From contig NC_051095.1 of the NCBI RefSeq assembly GCF_901709675.1, forward strand, positions 7,529,956 through 7,593,955: a DNA stretch of 64,000 bases, written 5' to 3'. The position numbers were made by a program, and so were the translations under genes. Below, in pieces: positions 24,101-39,004 of the stretch. This DNA comes from Syngnathus acus (lineage: Eukaryota > Chordata > Actinopteri > Syngnathiformes > Syngnathidae). Every line of letters starts with the position of its first letter. The stretch's first letter is position 1. The notes beneath the pieces are model-generated. The model saw only the letters and a program-made list of their open reading frames with translations, did not search any database and had not been told where the DNA came from.

Positions 24101-26194
24101 CCCGAGCTTCCCTTGCCACGGTTTACAGTCTGCGGAGCGCAGCCAGGAGGCTGCCGGGAGCTGTCGCTTTCCACACGTCTTTTCCATTACGAGACACCAG
24201 TGTGGGAGCTCGCACGTCGCCTCCATTTCGCAAGTTCCACATTTGTTACTGCCCCGGGCTTTTCAATTAGGGCAGTTGCGATTAGCGGCACCACTCCACG
24301 AATGTTAGCTGAAATGGCTGAAACGACCCACAGATAGATCTCTTAATTAGTTTGCCCCTGCCAGCAAATGCCATCAAAATAAAATGTGGTTGTGCAATCA
24401 TACAGGACCCTCCCGGTGGCTTTTCCAGTCAGGAGAAGACGGTGAGCCTGAAGAAGGACCCTCGTCTTTCTCTGGGAATCACCATTGCCGGCGGAAGAGA
24501 CTGCCGAAGCCGCCTGCCCGTCTACATCACCAGCGTGCAGCCTATTGGATGCCTGCATCGAGACGGCACCATCAAACGAGGTGCACACATGCCACTGTTT
24601 CTTCACTACTTATAAATCCACCCTTTTGCTTTTTTGCTGTGGAAACTCCTCAGCTACCTAGGCGCATCAATTACTTCACACAGGAGTTCTGTTCTTAATT
24701 GTCTGTGCGCCCACAGGGGATGTCCTGCTGAACATCAACGGCGTTGACCTGACGCAACTGACGTACAGCGAGGCCGTTTCCACGCTGAAGGCGCAGGCCG
24801 CTCAGCCGCAGGTGGCGCTACGTGTCATCCAGACCATTTCGGAAGAATCGCAGGAGGACGCCGAGGCCGGCGGCGGCAACGACAGGTCTGACGGCTTAGA
24901 GGACGCACGGGAAGACGCTTACAACTGGACGCCGCTGTGGATAAGATGGCTGGGCTTACCGAGGTACAGCAATAAAAAAATAAATAAAAAAAAGGCCTTT
25001 TTTTGTGTTTGTTTTAATGCAAATATTCATTTTAAATTCCACATTATAAGACGTATATTTGGAGCGCTAACATTGCCTTTGTCGATGTCAGCCACATGCA
25101 CTGGTGTCGGGACATCGTCCTGCAGAAGAGCAACAATGAGAGCTGGGGCTTCAGCATTGTCGGAGGCTACGAGGAGACTCACGGCCAGCAGCCTTTCTTC
25201 ATCAAGACCATCGTACCCGGCACACCCGCTCACTTTGATGGCCGCCTAAAGTATGTTCAAGCTGAGGCTATTATCCTTTTTTTTTTTCTTTTTTTTTTTA
25301 TAAACCTCAGGGCCTGACTTGGGACCTTTTTAAATTGTTAGTTTATGTGATGTAACTCTGGTTTAATTAGTATTATGCAACCAACTTTGTCAAATGACAT
25401 TTTATGTCACTGGTGAGCAAAATACTCGTATCTCCAAAATAACTTGGAAAAAAAAAAAAAAGCCATATTGTTTGAGTTTCCACGAAACATAATGTCCATA
25501 ATGCTATCATATATCGTTGCACACCAACATCAACACCACCACCACCACCACCCAAAAATCATGTTCAGTTGCTATTTCAATGCGCTAAAAAAATTGCAAT
25601 TTATTACAGTGTCATTGATCAAATATAGTAAAAACACGGTCAGCAAGTCGTTCATATCAAAGTGTGCTCAAGCTGACCATCCCACCAAAAAGGCTTTTAA
25701 TACTTCACAAAAGCAAACGAGATAAAACTAAAGAAAAAATTGTGGTTACATCTTGTATTCTCAAACTCTCTCTCTCCCAAAGTCCATAGTGCCGCGATAT
25801 GCAATAAATAAAAAGAAGCTGAAATGAACCTGCATGCAACCGCACCTTTGTGGGCGACCACTTCCTTCTGCACCGAATCATTACAGCTATCCATTTTTAA
25901 CAAAACAGTCATATTTTATCCTGAAGGCATTCACTCTTTATTTTCTAAAAATAACATACAAGCTGTCAGTCTTGAGGGGACATAGTGCTGCACGGCTCCT
26001 GAAGTGTAAGAGAAGACATCCCTGCTGTAGTCCGTTCAATCTCACATTTGTCTTCCAGGTGCGGCGATGAGATTGTGGCGGTGAACGGCGCCACGACGGT
26101 GGGCATGAACAACTCGTCGCTCATCCCAATGCTCAAGCTGCAGAAGAATAAAGTGACGCTGACTGTGGTGTGCTGGCCCGGGAGTCTGGTCTAG
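18179..26194 (+). CDS. lnx2b: Ligand of Numb-protein X 2b, RING/4xPDZ E3 ubiquitin ligase
   Basis: Nine coding exons: 18179-18567, 20264-20457, 21811-22010, 22593-22997, 23157-23288, 24406-24580, 24717-24963, 25092-25250 and 26059-26194, giving 678 residues (human LNX2 is about 690). The RING has C44, C47, C59, H61, C64, C67, C78 with Asp81 as the last ligand (CPVDR, as in the family). A Numb-PTB-binding NPAY is at 186-189. Four PDZ domains follow at about 205-290, 325-412, 452-541 and 588-672, and the end is CWPGSLV, identical to LNX2. LNX proteins ubiquitinate Numb and other PDZ or PTB partners and modulate Notch signalling at membranes. The ATG at 18179 is the first in frame; an upstream TTG is not used. 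The exon-2 donor could alternatively be at 20449, also in phase. The 2b assignment rests on the chic1-cdx4 neighbourhood and the closer LNX2-like sequence; LNX1-type NPAY makes a 1/2 call from sequence alone less firm. Confidence 0.92.
23880..24330. other. GC-rich block inside an lnx2b intron
   Basis: About 450 bases in the 23289-24405 intron are markedly GC-rich and open in several frames on both strands, but no frame resembles a LNX domain or another family. Flanking exons splice in phase without it, so it is not needed for the protein. It may be a conserved non-coding element or an alternative exon. Confidence 0.3.
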
Positions 26195-27375
26195 CCAACA
26201 GACTCACTAATTGGGAAGCATTCTGCGCACAAAGCAGCAGGTAACTCCCCCTCAACTCCACATGTGTTAGTGTGCCGCCACTCAGAGGTGTTAAAAAAAT
26301 GTCCTCTTTTTTTTTTTTTTTTTGACTGGTCGTTATATACAGTGGCAGCTGACAAATGGATTAGAAAGTTATATTCAGACTTACGAGACATTGTCTCCTC
26401 TGTCCGTGTTAACTTATATCGACTGTCTCTGGCTTTGCTGCGTAAAACCTTATCTTTGAGATATCCCCATTTAAAAAAAAAAAAAAAAAAAAGAAATGAT
26501 GGGAGGTTGGAGGAGCATGTAGGCACTTTCAGCATAACTTCAATACGTTTGTAACGTTTCACACAATCAGGTAACTTCATGACAAAATGTCTTTCTTCAA
26601 AAGTTAGGATGCCATTATGTAGGATTCTTTGAATATGAAACAAAAACAAAAATTAGATCAGGAACCAACAGCCAAAGAGTGAGTTTTCTTCTTTTTTTTT
26701 TTCTCGGGTATTTGGTAACTATTAGTTTGACCAGGGTGAAAACGTGATGGCAATCTGTGACAAAGCCCATCAATTGAATTATTTGGAGCACATTTTTTGA
26801 ATTGGAAAAAAACTCCATGAAGGATTCATGATGGCTGCTCGTGACCAAATCCGAACGGCTCTTGACTGCAAAGACCAAAGTGTCCACTTTTACTGCACTT
26901 TTCTCAAAGGCCATCACAGTGACTGCTTCTTTTGGAGGCGTCGGGGGATGCTCAAGCCACTATGGGGGTCTTGACTTTGAAAGTTTCTTACAATGCAAGA
27001 AGACTCACTTCGTGCACCTTTGTATCTGTGTGACATCATAATTGTGTTCTCGCTTTGACACTCTTGTGTCCATTCCCTTATATTTATTCACATTTATGAG
27101 TGCATCTCAATAAAATGGAAAATGTGAAATAGCTATCGCTGTATATAGATTCACTTAATGTTGGGATTTTATTATTTTTAATTTTGATTATATCTTTGAA
27201 AACATTTGATTCAGCATAATTTTAAAAGGAGGTATTAAGAGAGGAATTGGCCTTCTGAAAATTCGGTTCCTTTGTGTTTAATGAATCTGTATAATGAGTG
27301 TCATGTACTGAATTCAGCTCCTAAAATAAATGGACTTTTCTACTATGTTCTAAATAATTGAGATGCACCTGAATG
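26195..27375 (+). other. lnx2b 3' untranslated region (extent inferred)
   Basis: Sequence after the TAG at 26192-26194. It contains a T-tract at about 26308-26323 and an A-tract at about 26473-26492. A polyadenylation hexamer AATAAA lies at 27109-27114, within the MITE described separately, and others occur near 27324 and 27512. The true end cannot be chosen without transcripts. Confidence 0.4.
27100..27368. mobile_element. Short inverted-repeat DNA transposon remnant
   Basis: The left end starts GTGCATCTCAATAAAAT and the right end, on the opposite strand, GTGCATCTCAATTATTT, giving a 12-base perfect inverted terminus and a 269-base AT-rich interior with no open frame. The GTGCATCTCAATAAA phrase is familiar from abundant teleost non-autonomous elements. 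Its left terminus supplies an AATAAA that might act as the lnx2b poly(A) signal. A second, single-ended GCATCTCAGTAAATTTC phrase is at about 21622-21638. Confidence 0.6.
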
Positions 27376-29875
27376 TGGTCACTTGTTGTTAGGTGGCTCA
27401 CTTGAATGTAAATTTGCGCTTCAAAAAAACCAAACGACAACCCGGCACCAATTTTGGTATAATACAGAGTTATCAGATCTGAGTGGCTGTGATTTTGATG
27501 TCGCTTTGGATACAATAAAAAGAAATACAGTGAGTGGTGGAAAATGATCAACTCAAGCGGGCAGTGTCAAACTTATTATGGTCGGTTAACAGTGAAACCA
27601 CAAATTTATCATCATGGGGCCTGTCAGTATAACCGTACTTCAGACAATCACGATTTGCTACGTACAGTAATTTATTTTAAAAATATTATTAACGTTAAAG
27701 AAGCATTCGCTATGCTGGTTACAAGAATTGACCGAAGTATCAGTGGCAATTACGCTATACAAAGTGTACAAATATAATAGCTTTGCATTGACTAGTCAAG
27801 AGTCCAACAAAAGTGTCCAACATATTGTACAGCCTGACCCCTAGTGGACAGAATCGCCTACTGCCAAAGGCCTCATGTTCTGTTCAGTCCCAAATGATCA
27901 GAAAGTGTTGTAGAATCTAAATGTTCATTACCTGTAAATGGAGTTATGGGTTTTGTATGACAGTAAATGTTTCACTTTCTTATCTTATCGATGTTGGTCG
28001 AGGATTGTGCTGCAGGCCAGCAGGCTGGCTGACATGAAAACAATCAGACAAAGGCTCATAAAAGGGACTCTGGCTCTATTGCTTGACTCACTTTGAGGTC
28101 CGGTGACCAGTTTATATTGCTACTGCTGCTACTTGACTGTAACACTCGTGTCCAAGTAATTGCGGGCCGTCTTGTTAAAGTTAACGATTCCATCGCCGCG
28201 ACTTGCCTAACAAGATTTGGACGAGGTCAGTTTTGTGGGGCAGAGACGATTGACAACAAATGTAATGTCCAAATGAGTTTTATTTGCTTTTCCTGTAAGA
28301 TGGGTGGTCACGTGGGCAAACATTTTGAAGAAATGCTAACAGGACATAAAATTAGGTCTTGCAAGACTGTGGTTCAACTATTGGAGAGGCACTCTAGTTA
28401 GTAAAAATGGATGCAGCCATGGAAGAAAACATAACAAAAGAAGCATCTGGTCTTCTATGTAACACAAGTCCAAGAACAACACGTTAGGATCAAACTAAAC
28501 CGGAAGCTTTACACTGTTTTCATCGTGTGCCACATTGAAATGAGGGTTTTCCTCAGAGACCAGTATGGCTAAGAAAAGGGAGCAAACTGCTTGGATTTTT
28601 CACATCTGACTGAAATGAGCAGATTTGATGCTGGCAGTACCTTGACCTAAAAATGGCCCAGCTACAAGTAAAGCTAACGGGGCCAAAACCAGAAACGGGT
28701 GAGCTGTGATGTTCAAAATGTGAGCCCAGGGGCAAGTCCAGTCGACAGTATAGGGAAGAAGAATGTGAAAATGATGGCGCCGTGAGATGACCAAAAAATG
28801 GGTGAGTTAATCTTTTTAAACCTCATTGCACCAATGCAATATTCATCAGAACACCGACGAGTGGCAGCACATGGATCGTAATAGCAAATATATTTTTGGG
28901 CTTGTTTTCCAAGGTATTTTAATGCCGTCACGTGGTATAGGAGAAAAAAAAATCTTAGATTAAATGACCACAAATTGCCATGAAACATTTTCCATGTGGA
29001 GTAATTCCCAAATTTCCAGTTTAAATTCCCATGAAAAGTTAACCAAACTTCCAGAAATGTTCCATTCCTTTGACCATATGGTATTTACTTGTTCAGATTT
29101 ATAACAGCAAATTGTATTGACTAAGGGATTGGGTAAAAATAAATGCTTTTAGAAAGCCGTTAAAGTTCAGAAAAATTGCTCTTTAGCCATAGATTTTTTG
29201 CTCAAATGAAAATAAATCCATTTTATTGAAAAAGGGTATGACACTATTTAGTGTAAGTCGTCCAGCCCCTGGGCCTCGACTTTGACACGTGTGAACTCGA
29301 CAAAAACAAATGACACAAACGAAGGGTTCCAATCTTATTGGCAAACATGACAGCTTCAACACTGTGGCGTATTATTAGGTTCTTTAGAACTACATATACT
29401 CTATATGGCTTACAAGGTAAACAGGTCCGTACAAACTCAAAAACCGGTACAGCAATTCATTGGCAACAACGACAGCTAATATGTAAACAATGGACATTTG
29501 ATGTTAACAGTATTTACACAGAGGGAAGGAAACTTGCCAGGGCATGGGTTTAAACAGACAAGCCAACGTAGCATTGAATTCACCTTCTATTTTATACTCT
29601 AAAAAAGAAACATAAGGCCGTAACATCTTCCGCTGGGGGTATAAATGCACTATTACTGACCCCCCACCCCACCCAATCATGAAAAAGGAGTGCAACAAAG
29701 GGGCTGACGAGTCTCACAGGCTGTGCAAAATGCGCTCAAAAGCAAAGTGACAGTGTGGCAAGAGTTTCACGTACAGCTGCATTGGGAATTGGGGGGCAGC
29801 CGGGCGGACGTCGCTGTTTTTGTTCTTTCATTCCAACAAGGCACTGAAGTAGAAAAGGCATTGCAGGTTGCATCT
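27376..29875. other. Space between the convergent lnx2b and chic1 genes
   Basis: No exon was recognised. The right part must contain the chic1 3' untranslated region; minus-strand AATAAA hexamers occur at about 29222-29227 and near 28280. The composition is AT-rich without notable repeats. Confidence 0.5.
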
Positions 29876-33012
<3,137 letters not shown>

Positions 33013-33130
33013 GTTGGGACAGCGAGACGTGACGTCACACGCGGAGACGCGCGCGCACGTCTGGACGTACGAGCGTGAGAGCGAGCACGCACGATGAGAG
33101 AAGGTCAGGTCGGAGAGATGCCCGAACATT
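33013..33130 (-). promoter_or_regulatory. chic1: chic1 promoter / 5' leader
   Basis: CpG-dense DNA directly upstream of the chic1 ATG holds a perfect TGACGTCA at 33030-33037 and a GCGCGCGCACG run. The ATG context GCCATGTTGG on the plus strand gives CAACATGGCGG on the minus strand, a YY1-like start region. No TATA box is visible, consistent with a housekeeping promoter. A further CRE at 32464-32471 lies in chic1 intron 1. Confidence 0.55.
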
Positions 33131-34326
33131 TTACATCCAAAAAGGCAATTTTGTACAATGTTGAGATTTGATACCACTATAAAATGAAATTGCCCATATA
33201 TTGATCATATTCCCAAATATAAATAATCTAAAAATATATGCAGTGGAGGACATTTATGTTTTTTCATGACTGTAGAAAAGCTTTCAAACTACTTGGCATT
33301 TTTGAGTGGAAAGACAAGAGGGGCTCTCATAAATAATACCAAGTACTTTGACCCTTTTGACCCAAGCACTCCATTTACAATGATGTATATATCTTGAACA
33401 CATTTATTATATGGGGCTTGCAAGGTGCAAGTGTTAAGTGGGCCTCATTTGTAAGATGCACCCATATTTCACACCACAAATTTTACTGAGAATAACCCCC
33501 ATAAGTAAACTTTATTGAGTGGTAAATGGGATGTCACTTGGAAAGCACTTTTCTATCTTTGGTACTCAAAGCGCTTCGCACTGCAGCAACTGCAGTTTTG
33601 TGTCTTGCTCAAGGACACTTTAACATGGTCACAAAATTCGGGGATCAAACCCCCAACCTTGGGGTTGAGAGACGACCACTACCATTGAGCCAATTATGCG
33701 GGCCTCTGCTGTTATATATTTTTAAAAATGCACAGTGCCCATAACTACTTTAATACATAATACTTTTTCATTTTATCACTGCCCCTAAACTTTCCTTATA
33801 TTTTATTTTTTGCATTTTTTTAAACATTTTTTAGACATTCAAAATAATTACTATGCATTTAAAGTTGTTTGTTAAATATGTATGTTTTCTAGCAATTAAA
33901 CTCACATTTTAAACATGGTGTTAACTTTTTTTTAATGGATAGACTCCACAAATACTGAAAAAAAGTATTTTATATACACTGTTAAAATTGCCATAGAACA
34001 CCATTCTATACCATTATCATCCATATATTTTTTTACACTTGAAAATTTAACATGATTATTCCCTGAGTTTTCATTTTATTCACAAACAAAGACATCACAT
34101 CCCCCCCAAAAACATTTATATCTCATTAAAATTCACAAACAATGTCGTCAAGCTTTAGAAGTTAGAACCCCTGGACCCCTTTCATCTTCTCTCGTCCTCC
34201 TCCTCCTCTTCCTGCTAAGTTAATGAAACTATTATATTTATTAAAAAAAAGCCAAGCATTTTGAGTGAAGTGTCCTGCTGCAGCGTGTCGGAGTGCTCCG
34301 TTTGGTTCCGCGCGTTTGGCGCCACG
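33131..34326. other. chic1-cdx4 spacer and cdx4 3' untranslated region
   Basis: Only about 1.3 kb separate the cdx4 stop from the chic1 start, in a head-to-tail arrangement. A minus-strand AATAAA at 34237-34242 is 85 bases past the cdx4 stop codon and is a likely poly(A) signal. A dispersed repeat occupies about 33490-33715 (separate entry). The rest is AT-rich. Confidence 0.5.
33490..33715 (+). repeat. Dispersed teleost repeat of the 'cttgctcaaggacac' type
   Basis: The phrases AAAGCGCTTCGCACTG, TGTCTTGCTCAAGGACAC and GGGGATCAAACCCCCAACCTT, followed by a GAGCCAATTATGCGGGCC end, form a pattern found very often in fish genomes. I recognise it as a dispersed repeat but cannot assign a family. 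No coding capacity. Confidence 0.55.
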
Positions 34327-36199
34327 TCACTGGCTCACAGTCACTTGCTGTATGTTCCTGATGGACGGCAACGTGCTCATGGCCTGTGCTGGAGGGGGCT
34401 GAGGGTGGGGGTGGGAATGCGGGTGAGGATGGGAATGGGGATGTGGATGGGGATGAGAGTGTGGATGGGGGGCAGGGTACAGGGTGCCGTGGATGTCTGT
34501 GGGACTCAGCGAGCCCGGAACTGGCAGGGGGCTGACAGAACCCGGGTCGCTGTGCACGGAGCCCCCGCTACCATCCGACTGGCCCATTTTCTTCTTGATC
34601 AGCTTGCGCTCCTTTGCACGCCGGTTCTGGAACCAGATCTTTACCTACAGCCAAGATACACAAGCACATATCATATTTTTTGTTTGCTTTATTTTGTTGT
34701 TGAGTTTTTGTTGTCATTTGTTGTACGTTTTCATTTGAAATGTTTGAAATTTAATTACTATATTATATGTTGGTTTTCACTTTTATTTGATTTTATCTTT
34801 TCACTTTATTTTTAAATGTATCTCGTTTTAATTGTATTTAATCCCTAAAGTATGTTTCATTTTTTGTCATTTTATCTTATTTTATTGATAGTTCTTTTAT
34901 TCAATTTTATTTTTCATCTTTTTTTTCTCCTGTGTATTGTAAAATCCCCCTTCTAAAGCCTTTTTTTTTTTTAAACTACAAATAAATTACAGTATTAAAT
35001 GAAGGTCTTGTTGCACGACAACATACATTTTTTTAATTCATAATCTTTTTTTACCTTATTCATTATAAAACTTTATTATTATAAATTCACAATAATTAAA
35101 TAATCTCCATCAATCATATTAATTTTCATCATTTACCTTACATTACAAATGGATCAGTCGCAAACTAGTGTATTAACATTTGACTGATTATTTTAATTAT
35201 AATTAAATAGAAATTAAATTAAAACACCATAATATATAACGAATGCTACTAATAATTTTTTTTTCTCGTTTGTGTGTTGCGTGTTCCACCTGTCTCTCGG
35301 ACAGGCCGAGGTTGACAGCGAGCTCGGCTTTCCTCCTGATGGTGATGTATCTGTTGAAGTGGAACTCTTTCTCCAGCTCCAGCCGCTGGTGGTCCGTGTA
35401 CACCACCCGGTACTTTTCCTTTGTCCTTGTCTTCCCTTTGCGGGACACATGGAAAACAAAAGCATGCACTTGCAGTTATCATTGAGCTGAGATTTCCAAA
35501 CACTGTGTGTGACAAATGCTACATTCGAGCAGACTCTGAAATAGTTATTTGAATACTCGGCCGGCTGGATGTCAGCTACAGTTCACGTCGCCCTTGCAAT
35601 GGGAATATTTGCATGCGGTGCTAGACACAAACGAAAGGGAATTTTCAAACTTATATATCGTTATTGAGAGACAAACTAGATGCGAGACTTTGCGAGCTAG
35701 CAACAAGCTTGGACTGTCTACTAATGTGGCTAAGCACGTTTCCAAGTCACTCCTAAGTCAGTAATCATCGTATCCCATCCACGGTTGCGAATGAGCAACA
35801 CTTTTGACCAATATCACCGCAAAAGGATGGAAAGAAGGGGAAGTGAAGCTAATTGCTAAGCTAACCTGAGACACATATAATCGTGAAACACCGAATTTAA
35901 TTCCATGGTTAATCAAGAACATTTTTAGTGTGCTTAAGTGCTGTTTCTCAAGTGAAACATGTACCATGGGCTTACAAAATTGTGAAAGACAGCGCGTAGA
36001 CATGAGCCAGGGCTGGTCGGACCAGAAAGCGGCAGCCGGCCTTCGGCATGCCTGGACCGGCCCTATCAGCTGTGAGCATCAAATCCGCATCTCTGCTCTT
36101 TGCTCTTCACATACGCAAATGTCCACTTTGATGTGGACTAGCCAGTCACTCACCAGGATTTCTGAATTCTTGCAGCAGGCACACACACGCGCACACACA

Positions 36200-36230
<31 letters not shown>

Positions 36231-38969
36231 GATAGCCAGCAGATAAAATCAGTCCAAGAATGGATTTTTCTTACTTTTTCAGGTTGCATATATCTTTTAT
36301 ATTTAGTTTTTATTTAGAGTACAATTTTAGAGTGACTGGAGTGCAGCTGCTACTTCATCTCCTCCTCAACTGCACCAATAAGTTAGTTTGGTCTTCATGC
36401 AGGGGATTGTGATAACCATGGGTGGAGTTTGATTCTGTGCATTTCTATAATTTTAAGTCTGAGATTAACCTTTGGCAATAAAAATGAAATCTTTTAAGGG
36501 TTCTAACATGTTATGCATGGGTACCCATAAATATGGAGGCCAGTGCAGGTATTACATGCACAAAAGAGTCATTTGTAGCCATAAAATACTACATTGTCAC
36601 TGCAAATTGTATATGTGCACATGAATCAGTGTAGTCCTGAAATAATAATTTGACCACGATTAGCCTGTAACGTGCATGACATGTTAAATTGTGGCAGTTC
36701 TGCATTGGAATACAAAACCCACAAGTTATTTTGTGGCCCCTTCTACTGCCAACTGCACAGAATTAGTTTTCAATCATGTTTCATTTTATTAAATTGTCTT
36801 TCATGCCAGTGTGAAACGGAACTATGATGTGTTTTATATGGTCAGTCCAATTTTCAACCCAAATTGGAATGTTTTTAACCCAGCATTTTAAAGGTGTGTA
36901 TATTTGATCAATCACTGTCAAAGATACACAGCAGAATAGTTAAATTATATTTACCACATACCAATATGCCACATGCATGTTTTCATCTGTCGTTTTCATC
37001 TGGATGTTTTTTTATTATGTCAACGAGCATTCACCTTTCATTCTACTTTTACTTTAATAGACTTCCACACTTCATACAAACCTTTTTATCTGATTGAATT
37101 CTGCTCATGGTGTCAATAAACGGATCTGCATATTTATCCCCCACCCTCTGCCTTGTTGCGCGTGTCTCCCTCTCGTGTAACGTAACGTAAGTAGTGATGA
37201 CGTCACGCGCACGCTGCTGAGGTGCAGAGCCGGGCCATGGTCACAATACTGATTTGACTCATTTTATGAATGGCAAACTTTTGTGTGCGTTCAAGGACCA
37301 CATTTGGTTCTTAAAACACAAATTATTCGGTGATGAGGATTAAAAGAATCGAAAAAAGAACAAGACAACAAGAAAATGTTTTTTGAAATTATTTACAATA
37401 AATACTGACAATGGATGTAAGCTATGTAATGGGCTATAGTTCATTTTGAAAAAACAAATGAATTATATTTGATTAATTTAATTAAAATTAAAATGTATTA
37501 TTTAACAGTTTAAAATCCAAGGTATGAATTGGATATGTCAAACACTTTATTGTAAAATTTTAATTTTCAATGACTCCCCTAAGAAATTAATTGTACATAA
37601 AACATGAACAACATATGTACAATTTTAAATGCATTTTATTTTTATGAAATAATTGATCATTCTACTTCAAAGTGATCCGCTATATAACTCCTCCAAACCA
37701 ATTCTTCATTACACCAAAATCTAAGTCACAAAATCTACTATACTGATAGAATATTTTTATTGTATTTCTATTATGTTCACGAAATTATTTAAACAGCACT
37801 TAAATAAGATAAACAGCATACACAAAATAATGAATTGGTAACCAATACTTTATTATCTATACATAAAGATAAATAAACAATTATATTTATCTTCATTTTT
37901 ATCTTTTTATTTTAATAATAAAAATGTGTTGCTATTTGATATTTAAAATGCAATTACATTTCACACAAATCAACTGCTTTTTCATTAGATAAATATGATA
38001 AAATGTTAACTGAATATTTGTTTATCCTTACACAGTAGTTTAGTTACTATTAAATACAAGTGCAGGCTGTTAAATATATTTGTAGCCATTAAATGCGCAA
38101 CCTAAATTCAAACTGGTTTTTCGTTTTGTCATAATTATCAATAAGTCGATAATCTTGTTGTTAGCGATGCTGATCGTGCATTCTAATGTAGCTAATGACC
38201 AATGGTTGATCTATTTGAACAAGTTTGCATCCTTGGGAGGAAGCACATTTCAATTGGGGCCTTGTGCTGGAAAGGAGCCAAATAGGGCCTGTGGGCCCAT
38301 TAACAGTGGAGAGAATATTAAGTTTAATAAGTTTAATATGTGAGTACTAATAAGGCCAAAACATATTTTTGGAAACTAAGCAGAGTGGTCCTAAACATAA
38401 AGTACTTTATTGGGAGAAAATATCTCTGAGGACCCAAATATGGTTCATTTCCCATGAATTAAAAGCAGACTTTTTTTTCAGTCAGCAGACATGCCTCTTT
38501 TCCCAAATTGTGGTGTGAAAATGCACCCGCCGATAAAACAAAAATAAACTTTAGGAACCAAAATATGATCTTTTTTTTTTTTTTTACACAATACAATAAG
38601 CCATTCAAATAAGCAAAATGTCACTGGGCTGAACCAAAAGCAGTATTATGGATTCTTGCTCTTTTAATTGTACTTTATGCAATATTTGATTGGGACAAAT
38701 AGCTTTTAGTGACCATATGTGGTTCTTTGTTCTAACATTTATCAACCAAAAATGCAGCATACTTCTTTGGCCCTTAAAGATGCCAAATATACTTTTTGTG
38801 ACTATGACTTATAAGGAGAACATTTAGGAACCAAAAGTAGTACACTGTCATATCAAGAACGTAATACATGCTATCAAACAAATGGAAATCCCTATGAGGA
38901 ACCAAATATGGTATCGTTGCTGCACGAGTGCAAACAAAATATTGGCCCTTTATATTATCCATCCATCCA

Positions 38970-39004
<35 letters not shown>

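Noticed and set aside
23738-24226. 162-codon open frame on the minus strand
   Set aside because: Low-complexity GC-rich translation in an lnx2b intron with no domain; the block is reported only as a composition feature.
26308-26492. T-tract and A-tract 150 bases apart that could pair as a hairpin
   Set aside because: Simple homopolymers are common here and the intervening sequence shows no further complementarity.
34261-34815. 184-codon open frame on the plus strand
   Set aside because: Antisense of the cdx4 last exon (the His-repeat DNA reads as Gly-Met-Trp-Arg repeats), continuing into AT-rich intron.
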